Assembly: GCF_900142375.1 (NCBI RefSeq)
Contig: NZ_FRAR01000009.1
Location: 62,001-126,000, forward strand
Reading direction: 5' to 3'
DNA from: Desulforamulus aeronauticus DSM 10349
GTDB taxonomy: Bacteria > Bacillota > Desulfotomaculia > Desulfotomaculales > Desulfotomaculaceae
DNA length: 64,000 nt
Both the position numbers and the translations under genes were made by a program. Under the pieces are notes generated by a model, which had not been told where the DNA came from, did not search any database, and was given only the letters and a program-made list of their open reading frames with translations. Shown here in pieces: positions 57,555-64,000 of this stretch. The first letter of the stretch is position 1, and every line of letters begins with the position of its first letter.

Positions 57555-59021
57555 TTGTTTCTTAAACAATTACTGGAGAAGATTGAGGTTTTATCTGTCT
57601 ACGGTAATGTGGAAATGAATATAGAAGGCCTTTGTTACGACTCCAGACAGGCCCAAGCAGGGGATCTGTTTGTAGCTGTCAAGGGGTATCAAACGGATGG
57701 ACATAAATATATTGATCAGGCATTGGCGGCAGGGGCCATTGCTGTGGTGCTGCAGGAGGAAGTTCCCGTAGCTCCAGGGGTTGTTGTAATTAAGGTATCC
57801 GATAGCAGAAAGGCGTTGGCTTTACTAGCGGATACCTTTTATGAATTTCCTTCCCAAAAAATGACGATGGTGGGGGTTACCGGCACCAATGGGAAAACGA
57901 CTACCACCCATTTAATTGCAGCTATTTGGCGAAAGGCCGGTATTAAACCCGGTGTTATCGGTACTATTCATAATGTAGTGGGCGATAAGGTGTTGTCGGT
58001 TACCAATACCACCCCGGAATCCCTAGATTTACAAAAACTATTGGCTCAAATGGTTGATGAAGGGGTTGGTGGTGTGGCGATGGAAGTTTCGTCACATGCA
58101 TTGGCTTTGAACCGGGTGAACGGAGTGGACTATCGAGTGGCGGTATTTACCAACCTGACCCAGGACCACTTAGATTTTCATGGCACCATGGAAGAGTATC
58201 TGGCAGCCAAAGCAACACTTTTTCAGACTGATATAGAATACGCTGTCATTAATATTGACGATCCGGCAGCTGTGAAACTAACCCAAGTAAGTCGAGGTAA
58301 AGTATATACTTATGGCATTGATCAACCGGCTGATGTTGTAGCCAAAGATATTGAGATTACTCCCCAGGGAGTTAGCTACACAGTTCAGGGACCTTGGGGT
58401 GAACATAAACTGGCATTAAAGCTCACCGGGCGCTTTAATGTCTATAACAGCTTGGCGGCCTATACTGCTGCTATGGCCATGGGTTATCCGGCCCAAACCG
58501 TTACGGCTGCTCTCAATCAGGTGCCTGGTGTAGCCGGTCGTTTTGAATTGGTAGATAAAGGCCAGGGATTCGCTGTGGTGGTGGACTATGCCCATACGCC
58601 GGATGGTTTAGAAAATATTCTCACTACCGCCCGCCAGATCACCAGTGGCAGATTAATCACGGTATTTGGTTGTGGTGGTGACCGGGACCGCACCAAGCGT
58701 CCCATCATGGGGGAAATTGCTGCCCGGTACAGTGATTTGTCTGTGGTTACCTCCGATAATCCGCGTACGGAAGATCCTGAGGCAATTCTTCAAGATGTGG
58801 TGCCGGGAGTGCAAAGGGTAGCTTCTCCTAAGGATTACCTAGTAATTGTGGACCGCCGCCAAGCCATTATGCGAGCCATTGAGATGGCTCAGGATGGTGA
58901 TGTAGTGGTCATTGCCGGCAAAGGTCACGAGGACTATCAAATTATTGGCAAGACGAAATATCCCTTTGATGATCGATTGGTGGCTACCGAGGCGTTAGCT
59001 GCCAGAGGGTATCCGGGATAG
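57555..59021 (+). CDS. murE: UDP-MurNAc-L-Ala-D-Glu:2,6-diaminopimelate ligase
   Basis: A 488-residue Mur ligase. The ATP-binding loop is [13 protein letters not shown] near residue 111; NTTPESLDLQ binds the substrate; NLTQDHLDFHGTMEEY and GCGGDRDRTKRP are family blocks. The amino-acid specificity motif is DNPR (SDNPRTEDP near residue 410), which selects meso-diaminopimelate, so the wall should be of the A1-gamma type. The start is TTG 57555 after GGGGGG. Confidence 0.96.
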   Translation: MFLKQLLEKIEVLSVYGNVEMNIEGLCYDSRQAQAGDLFVAVKGYQTDGHKYIDQALAAGAIAVVLQEEVPVAPGVVVIKVSDSRKALALLADTFYEFPSQKMTMVGVTGTNGKTTTTHLIAAIWRKAGIKPGVIGTIHNVVGDKVLSVTNTTPESLDLQKLLAQMVDEGVGGVAMEVSSHALALNRVNGVDYRVAVFTNLTQDHLDFHGTMEEYLAAKATLFQTDIEYAVINIDDPAAVKLTQVSRGKVYTYGIDQPADVVAKDIEITPQGVSYTVQGPWGEHKLALKLTGRFNVYNSLAAYTAAMAMGYPAQTVTAALNQVPGVAGRFELVDKGQGFAVVVDYAHTPDGLENILTTARQITSGRLITVFGCGGDRDRTKRPIMGEIAARYSDLSVVTSDNPRTEDPEAILQDVVPGVQRVASPKDYLVIVDRRQAIMRAIEMAQDGDVVVIAGKGHEDYQIIGKTKYPFDDRLVATEALAARGYPG

Positions 59022-59099
59022 CTGTCAGTCTTCAGTTTTTAGCCCTCAGCTTAAGAACAAAGATAGACATCTGGTAGCTAGGTGGGGAGGGACTTATAG

Positions 59100-60467
59100 A
59101 TGCTTACTTGTACTATTAAAGAAATCATAACGGTAACTGAGGGAACTCTCTTGCAGGGAACCCCAGATGTTTTAGTAGATGGGGTTGCAACGGATAGCCG
59201 TAAAGTGAAGAGTGGAGATATTTTTGTAGCTTTACAGGGGCAGCAGGTGGATGGCCATGATTTTATCCAAAAAGCAGTGGAACTAGGAGCCGTTGCCTTG
59301 CTGGTAGCTCATCGGGTGGAGACTGTTCCGGCAACGGTTCCTGTTATCCAAGTGACCAATACGTTACAAGCGTTGCAAGAGTTGGCTGCTTACAATCGTC
59401 TACGAAAAGCTATTCCAGTAGTGGCCATAACCGGCAGTAACGGCAAAACCTCCACCAAAGATATGATCGCTGCTGTCTTACAAATCCGCTATCATACTCT
59501 TAAGACAGAGGCTAATTATAACAATGAACTGGGTTTGCCTTTAACTCTGTTAAATCTCCAACAGGAACATCAGGCTGCGGTGGTGGAAATGGGTATGCGT
59601 GGTTCCGGGGAGATCGATTTCCTGGCAGGACTGGCTAAACCTACCGGGGCAGTCATCACGACTATTGGTGAAGCCCATCTGGAGCGTTTGGGTTCGGTAC
59701 ACAATATTGCCCTGGCCAAGACAGAGGTGTTGGAGCACATTCGTGAAGAGGGGTTTGCTCTGTTGAATGGAGACAGCCCTTGGCTCCGAGAGCTGGCCAC
59801 CCGCTGCCGGGGTAAAGTATGGTTTTACTCCTTGCAAGGCAATGCCGACATTGTAGCCCATAACATTAGGCCAGAGGAGGGCGGTGTACGGTATGAAGTC
59901 ACCTACCCCGGCGGAGCAGGGGAAATTTACTTGCCTGTTCCAGGAAGTCATAATGTAATGAACAGCTTAGCAGCCATTGGTGTAGGTTTACAATTGGGAT
60001 TAACTTTTGAGGAAATTACCCGGGGGCTGGCACAGGTAGCCCTTTCTCATATGAGACTGGAAATTCTCCAGTCTCATGGTATGACGATTATTAATGATAC
60101 CTATAATGCCAGTCCCTCTTCTACCAAAGCGGCTATTGGCGTTTTGCAAGAAACCAACCGTGGCAGGAAAATTGCTGTATTGGGTAACATGTATGAATTG
60201 GGTGCGATGGAAGAAGTTGGTCACCGGGAGGTTGGAGAGGCAGCGGCTAGAGCCGGAGTGGATCACTTGATAGCTGTAGGTAACCTGGCCCAGTGGATCG
60301 CCGCGGGAGGCATTACCGGAGGACTTACCCAAGAACAGGTTCATCACTGTGAGGACAATTCCCAAGCAATCGCTGTACTTCGAACCATCATTAAATCCGG
60401 TGATACGATCCTGGTGAAGGGTTCCCGGGGCATGACAATGGAACAAATCGTAAAAGAATTAACGTAA
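59100..60467 (+). CDS. murF: UDP-MurNAc-tripeptide:D-Ala-D-Ala ligase
   Basis: A 455-residue Mur ligase with ITGSNGKTSTKDM near residue 112, TEANYNNELGLPLTLL, EMGMRGSGEI and NDTYNASPSS near residue 325. It adds D-Ala-D-Ala to the UDP-tripeptide in the cytoplasm, completing the pentapeptide. GGGGAGGG precedes ATG 59100. mraY follows after 14 nt. Confidence 0.96.
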   Translation: MLTCTIKEIITVTEGTLLQGTPDVLVDGVATDSRKVKSGDIFVALQGQQVDGHDFIQKAVELGAVALLVAHRVETVPATVPVIQVTNTLQALQELAAYNRLRKAIPVVAITGSNGKTSTKDMIAAVLQIRYHTLKTEANYNNELGLPLTLLNLQQEHQAAVVEMGMRGSGEIDFLAGLAKPTGAVITTIGEAHLERLGSVHNIALAKTEVLEHIREEGFALLNGDSPWLRELATRCRGKVWFYSLQGNADIVAHNIRPEEGGVRYEVTYPGGAGEIYLPVPGSHNVMNSLAAIGVGLQLGLTFEEITRGLAQVALSHMRLEILQSHGMTIINDTYNASPSSTKAAIGVLQETNRGRKIAVLGNMYELGAMEEVGHREVGEAAARAGVDHLIAVGNLAQWIAAGGITGGLTQEQVHHCEDNSQAIAVLRTIIKSGDTILVKGSRGMTMEQIVKELT

Positions 60468-60481
60468 AGGGGGAACCTAAG

Positions 60482-61483
60482 ATGGATTATTCAGTGATTT
60501 GGTTAGCTGCAGGCATTAGTCTGCTGGTGACAGTCCTTTTGGGCCCCTTTACGATACCGTTGCTGCGGAGACTAAAATTTGGTCAAACGATACGGGCTGA
60601 GGGGCCTGCAGCACACATGGCTAAATCCGGAACCCCTACGATGGGTGGCATCATGTTTTTAATTGGGATAGCTGTGGCCGGGGGCATAGTATTGACGTCC
60701 GGAATTCAAGGTCGGGCGGAGGGGTTAGTTGTTTTGGCGGTAACATTAGGTTACGGTCTAATTGGCTTTATTGACGATTTTATTAAAGTAGTGTTAAAAA
60801 GGAATCTCGGTTTGAAGGCCCGGGAGAAAATACTGGGACAAGTGATTTTAGCCACGGTCTTAGCAGTGGTAGTTGTTTTTCAACTGGGGAGAGGTACGGA
60901 TTATGTAATTCCCTTTTCCGGTTTCTTTGTCCATGGTGGGATCAGCTTTGATCTTGGTTGGTGGCCCTTTTTTGGGATTACCCTGATTGTACTCATGGCC
61001 AGCAGTAATGCCGTCAACTTAACGGATGGTTTAGACGGTTTAGCTGCAGGAGCAACGATTTTTACAGCGGCTGCCTTTGCCTTGTTGGCCTTAATCAGTG
61101 GCAAATTGGGTACTGCGGTAGTCATGGCTGCTGTTGCAGGCGGCTGTCTCGGTTTTCTGTTTTACAATCGGCATCCAGCCAAAGTGTTTATGGGTGATAC
61201 CGGATCGTTAGCCCTAGGAGGGGCTTTAGGAGCTGCTGCGGTGGTAACTCGCAATGAATTACTGCTGATCGTGATCGGTGGCTTGTATGTACTGGAAACC
61301 CTTTCGGTAATTATCCAAGTCATTTCTTTTAAAACAACTGGCAAGCGAGTGTTTCGCATGAGTCCTTTGCACCATCATTTTGAACTGTCCGGTTGGTCGG
61401 AAACCCGGGTGGTGGTGACCTTTTGGCTATTGAGTTTTTTCTTTTCTGTACTGGGGTTGCTATCGATTGGCGGGTTGGGGTAG
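60482..61483 (+). CDS. mraY: phospho-MurNAc-pentapeptide transferase
   Basis: A 333-residue integral membrane enzyme with about ten TM helices. Motifs are KSGTPTMGG near residue 49, GFIDDFIKV near 97 (the catalytic Asp pair), NAVNLTDGLDGL near 178, MGDTGSLALGG near 237 and the His-rich PLHHHFELSGWSE near 295. It moves phospho-MurNAc-pentapeptide to undecaprenyl phosphate, forming lipid I on the inner membrane face. GGGGGA precedes ATG 60482. Confidence 0.97.
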   Translation: MDYSVIWLAAGISLLVTVLLGPFTIPLLRRLKFGQTIRAEGPAAHMAKSGTPTMGGIMFLIGIAVAGGIVLTSGIQGRAEGLVVLAVTLGYGLIGFIDDFIKVVLKRNLGLKAREKILGQVILATVLAVVVVFQLGRGTDYVIPFSGFFVHGGISFDLGWWPFFGITLIVLMASSNAVNLTDGLDGLAAGATIFTAAAFALLALISGKLGTAVVMAAVAGGCLGFLFYNRHPAKVFMGDTGSLALGGALGAAAVVTRNELLLIVIGGLYVLETLSVIIQVISFKTTGKRVFRMSPLHHHFELSGWSETRVVVTFWLLSFFFSVLGLLSIGGLG

Positions 61484-61493
61484 GAAGGGCCTT

Positions 61494-61710
61494 GGGGCGG
61501 TTCCAGGCCATAAGCCTTAGGCCTAAAAGATTTATTTTGAAGATCTATTAGATTTGAGAAGTTACTTTAGTTGCAATACTATATACCGAGAAGTTTTTTG
61601 AAAAAGCCTAAGGCCTATGGCTTACAGCCTAAGGCCAATATTTTCACAGGCCCTGGACTAAGTCTAAACAAGGCCGACGGTCGATGGCTGATGGCCGACA
61701 GCCAATAAAG
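61494..61710 (+). repeat. repeat-rich spacer between mraY and murD
   Basis: The spacer is built of short related words: CCATAAGCCTTAGGCCTAAA near 61507, its imperfect inverted partner GCCTAAGGCCTATGGCTTAC near 61608, another GCCTAAGGCCAA near 61629, then GGCCGACGG-TCGATGGCTGATGG and GGCCGACAGCC near 61672-61704. A related GGCTGACAGCCGATGA lies before rsmH (53699), and weaker forms before murF and ftsW. It is probably degenerate simple repeat with hairpin potential. Confidence 0.6.
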
Positions 61711-61721
61711 GAGCATACCAA

Positions 61722-63083
61722 GTGAATTTAGAAAACAAACGCGTATTAGTTGTTGGAGCAGGTGTTAGTGGTCAAGCGGTGAGTGAATTTCTCCTCAGGA
61801 AAAAGGCTACGGTTACTTTAACTGACTCCCGTAGCAAGGAACAAATGGGAGCGTTGGCAGAGCAATTAGCTTCTCAAGGAGTCACCCTGTATTTAGGAGC
61901 TAGTCCTGTGGTTGACCAAGAGAATTATGATCTGGTGGTGGTGAGTCCTGGTGTACCTTTAACTGTGTCACCAGTGGTGCAGGCTAGGGAAAAGGGTGTG
62001 CCGGTGATTGGCGAGTTGGAGCTCAGTTACCATTTTACCAAATCGCCCATTGTGGCTATTACGGGTACCAATGGTAAAACAACAACCACCTCTTTAATCG
62101 GTCAAATGTTTCGGGATGCTGGGTACCAAACCCTGGTAGCTGGCAATATCGGGTTACCCCTTGTCAGTGAAGTGGAAAAATACACGGAAAAAGACGTGGT
62201 AGTGGCGGAAGTATCCAGTTTTCAGTTAGAAACTACGGAGCAGTTTAGACCGCGGGTAGCAGTGATCCTAAATATCACCCCGGATCACCTGGATCGCCAC
62301 GGAACAATGGAAGAATACAGTAGGGCTAAGGCTCGTATTTTTGCTCACCAGCAGGCCGGGGATTGGCTTGTGTTAAACTACGATGATCCCATTACCCGTG
62401 ATTTTGCACGAAAATGCCAAGATAGAGTCATATTTTTTAGTCGGCAGCATATCTTAGGACAAGGTAGTTTTATCCAAGAAGGGAAAATCATGGTTAACGG
62501 GATGCGTGGCAACTATGAAATTACCGCTGTAGCAAACTTGAAAATCCCTGGCGGCCACAACCTGGAAAATGCTTTGGCCGCCGCCGCCGTAGGCTATGCT
62601 ATGGGACTGGCTCCGGCAGATATTGCCCAAACTCTGGTAAGTTTTATGGGAGTTGCTCATCGTTTGGAGTATATTGCCACTCTGAATGGAGTGGCATATG
62701 TTAACGATTCCAAAGGAACCAATCCAGATGCTGCTATGAAAGCTCTGGAAGCCTATGATGTTCCCATTGTTCTCATTGCCGGTGGAAAGAATAAAGGGGT
62801 GTCCTTTAACAACTTTGCCCAAAAGATCAGGGAAAAGGTTCGGGTACTGATTACGGTAGGCATACATGGCTACCAAATTGAAGAAGCTGCCCGGCAACAA
62901 GGCTTTACCAACATATTCCCCGCCGAGGACTATACTCAGGCGGTTACGTTGGCCTACCAACAGGCCAAACCCGGTGAAGTAGTGCTCCTCTCCCCAGCCT
63001 GTACCAGTTGGGATATGTTTAAAAACTTTGAAGAACGCGGGGAGCTGTTTAGGCAGTTGGTACTGGAACTGGGAAAAGAGTAA
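61722..63083 (+). CDS. murD: UDP-MurNAc-L-Ala:D-Glu ligase
   Basis: A 453-residue Mur ligase. An N-terminal Rossmann-like motif ([15 protein letters not shown]) binds UDP; the ATP loop is [12 protein letters not shown] near residue 112; [13 protein letters not shown] and [16 protein letters not shown] are typical; [10 protein letters not shown] near residue 325 and [19 protein letters not shown] at the end complete the family pattern. It adds D-Glu to UDP-MurNAc-L-Ala. The start is GTG 61722 after AAAGGAG. Confidence 0.96.
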   Translation: MNLENKRVLVVGAGVSGQAVSEFLLRKKATVTLTDSRSKEQMGALAEQLASQGVTLYLGASPVVDQENYDLVVVSPGVPLTVSPVVQAREKGVPVIGELELSYHFTKSPIVAITGTNGKTTTTSLIGQMFRDAGYQTLVAGNIGLPLVSEVEKYTEKDVVVAEVSSFQLETTEQFRPRVAVILNITPDHLDRHGTMEEYSRAKARIFAHQQAGDWLVLNYDDPITRDFARKCQDRVIFFSRQHILGQGSFIQEGKIMVNGMRGNYEITAVANLKIPGGHNLENALAAAAVGYAMGLAPADIAQTLVSFMGVAHRLEYIATLNGVAYVNDSKGTNPDAAMKALEAYDVPIVLIAGGKNKGVSFNNFAQKIREKVRVLITVGIHGYQIEEAARQQGFTNIFPAEDYTQAVTLAYQQAKPGEVVLLSPACTSWDMFKNFEERGELFRQLVLELGKE

Positions 63084-63121
63084 AGGCTTAAAGCCAATGG
63101 CCCAAAAGGAGGTAGAATCTA

Positions 63122-64000
63122 TTGCGTCTCAAAAAACGTCCCCCGGATTTTGTACTGTTCCTGACAGTCCTCATGCTTTTATGCGTGGGCCTGGTAATGG
63201 TTTTTTCCGCCAGTCAATATGTTACAATGGTCCGGTACGGAGATAGTTTCTACTTCTTTAAAAGACAACTGCTCTGGGCTTTGCTTGGGCTGGGTGCGAT
63301 GGTCTTTATGATGAATTTTAATTATAATAATTTAAAGCGTTGGATAGGACCCATTGTTGTTACAGGTTTTGTCTTACTAACCGTAGTGCTCATCCCTGGA
63401 GTGGGCACCGAAACAAATGGTTCTCAACGATGGATTGATTTAGGTTTTATGTCTTTTTCACCAGCGGAAATGGTAAAGCTGTGCTTAATTATGTTTGTGG
63501 CCTTTGGCTTAGCCAAAAAGGGTGAAAGAATACGAGACTTTAAGGAAGGTCTACTGCCTTATTTAGTGGTGATGGCCATTGCTGCGGGCCTTATTTTAAA
63601 GCAGCCCGATCTGGGAACCGCCATGGTTTTGTGTGGCACCATTTTTATTATGCTTTTTGCCGCGGGAGCACGATTATTTCATTTAGGAGCATTAGGCGGT
63701 GCCGGGGTTGTCATGGTGGGTTTGGCGATTGCCCTGGAACCCTATCGGATGAGCCGTTTTTTGGCCTTTTTGCATCCTGAGGCGGACCCCCAGGGGACCG
63801 GATATCACATTATCCAATCTTTATATGCCCTTGGTTCCGGTGGTCTATTTGGTATGGGATTAGGGCAAAGTAAACAAAAATTTCTCTATTTGCCGGAAAA
63901 CCATACCGATTTTATTTTTGCCATCACCGGTGAAGAGTTAGGCTTTATTGGTGCATCTTTAATTGTTTTGCTCTTTATTATGTTTGTCTGGCGTGGACTA
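63122..64000 (+). CDS. FtsW/SpoVE/RodA-family glycosyltransferase, N-terminal part (3' end outside window)
   Basis: 293 codons are visible. Hydrophobic segments alternate as in SEDS proteins; SEDS motifs include GSQRWIDLGFMSFSPAEMVKL near residue 100, KQPDLGTAMVL near 160, and LGSGGLFGMGLGQSKQKFLYLPENHTDFIFA near 240, with the catalytic-region D-F and E-E-L-G. The first TM begins after a basic start (MRLKKRPPD). It polymerises glycan strands with a class B PBP at the septum; in this position of a sporulating Firmicute it is FtsW or SpoVE. The start is TTG 63122 after AAAGGAGG. An overlapping frame at 63028-63246 is not a gene. Confidence 0.93.
   Translation, partial: MRLKKRPPDFVLFLTVLMLLCVGLVMVFSASQYVTMVRYGDSFYFFKRQLLWALLGLGAMVFMMNFNYNNLKRWIGPIVVTGFVLLTVVLIPGVGTETNGSQRWIDLGFMSFSPAEMVKLCLIMFVAFGLAKKGERIRDFKEGLLPYLVVMAIAAGLILKQPDLGTAMVLCGTIFIMLFAAGARLFHLGALGGAGVVMVGLAIALEPYRMSRFLAFLHPEADPQGTGYHIIQSLYALGSGGLFGMGLGQSKQKFLYLPENHTDFIFAITGEELGFIGASLIVLLFIMFVWRGL

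Noticed and set aside
63028-63246. Plus-strand frame overlapping the end of murD and the start of ftsW
   Set aside because: The frame from TTG 63122 after AAAGGAGG encodes a clear SEDS protein to the end of the window; this other frame has no family match.

Overview
This 64 kb window comes from a Gram-positive, spore-forming, sulfate-reducing bacterium, most likely of the Desulfotomaculum/Desulforamulus group (Firmicutes, Peptococcaceae). The main evidence is a complete sulfate-activation block (hdrC-hdrB-sat-aprB-aprA-qmoA-qmoB) in which the usual membrane subunit QmoC is missing and soluble HdrB/HdrC proteins stand beside QmoAB. A Firmicute-type division and wall (dcw) cluster, sporulation-linked families (DacF-like carboxypeptidase, DUF1540, YlbF, SpoVD-like PBP), frequent TTG/GTG starts and strong AGGAGG-type ribosome-binding sites agree with this. 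I see no rRNA, tRNA, CRISPR array, prophage or transposase.

Layout. 1-4.7 kb: the 3' end of a sensor histidine kinase, small membrane proteins, a YbgC-type thioesterase, a DegV protein and an orphan GltD-like flavoprotein. 4.7-9.1 kb (minus strand): a class III hybrid-cluster protein and the asrABC sulfite reductase operon, with a CRP/FNR-type palindrome centred about 41.5 bp upstream of the predicted start of transcription. 9.2-15.3 kb: universal stress protein, RarD, a lipoprotein, a sensor-only chemoreceptor-like protein, a DnaA-box cluster, a PilZ protein, an orphan response regulator, YlbF and a YkgJ-type cysteine-cluster protein. 15.3-25.5 kb: the sulfate-activation block, with long, hairpin-rich untranslated regions before hdrC, sat and aprB. 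25.6-35.9 kb: small ORFs, two polysaccharide deacetylases, HD-GYP, HtrA, a LarA-family enzyme, an MFS transporter, a DUF212 protein and a GH18 hydrolase. 35.9-50.5 kb: two FeoA-FeoB iron uptake loci with Fur-box-like sites, a fur-family regulator, a DacF-like carboxypeptidase, a GGDEF cyclase, a DUF1540 gene and a three-subunit molybdenum hydroxylase behind a riboswitch-like leader, and a TyrR-like sigma-54 activator. 50.6-64 kb: small heat-shock protein, acetyltransferase, PHP phosphatase and the dcw cluster mraZ-rsmH-ftsL-pbp-murE-murF-mraY-murD-ftsW/spoVE (the last runs off the window).

How the parts fit. Sat makes APS from sulfate; AprBA reduces APS to sulfite and AMP; QmoAB with HdrBC probably deliver the electrons. 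AsrABC can reduce sulfite further and Hcp handles reactive nitrogen species. The many Fe-S proteins fit with two Feo iron importers and a Fur-family regulator in the same region. PilZ, HD-GYP and GGDEF proteins give a receptor, a likely hydrolase and a synthase for cyclic di-GMP.

The most unusual non-coding signals are: (1) a family of six intergenic structured repeats, five of which sit on the 3' side of an intrinsic terminator in the same orientation, with compensatory base changes between copies; (2) a three-way-junction-like leader before sat; (3) an aptamer-plus-terminator leader before the DUF1540/molybdenum hydroxylase genes; (4) a cluster of four DnaA boxes far from any dnaA gene.
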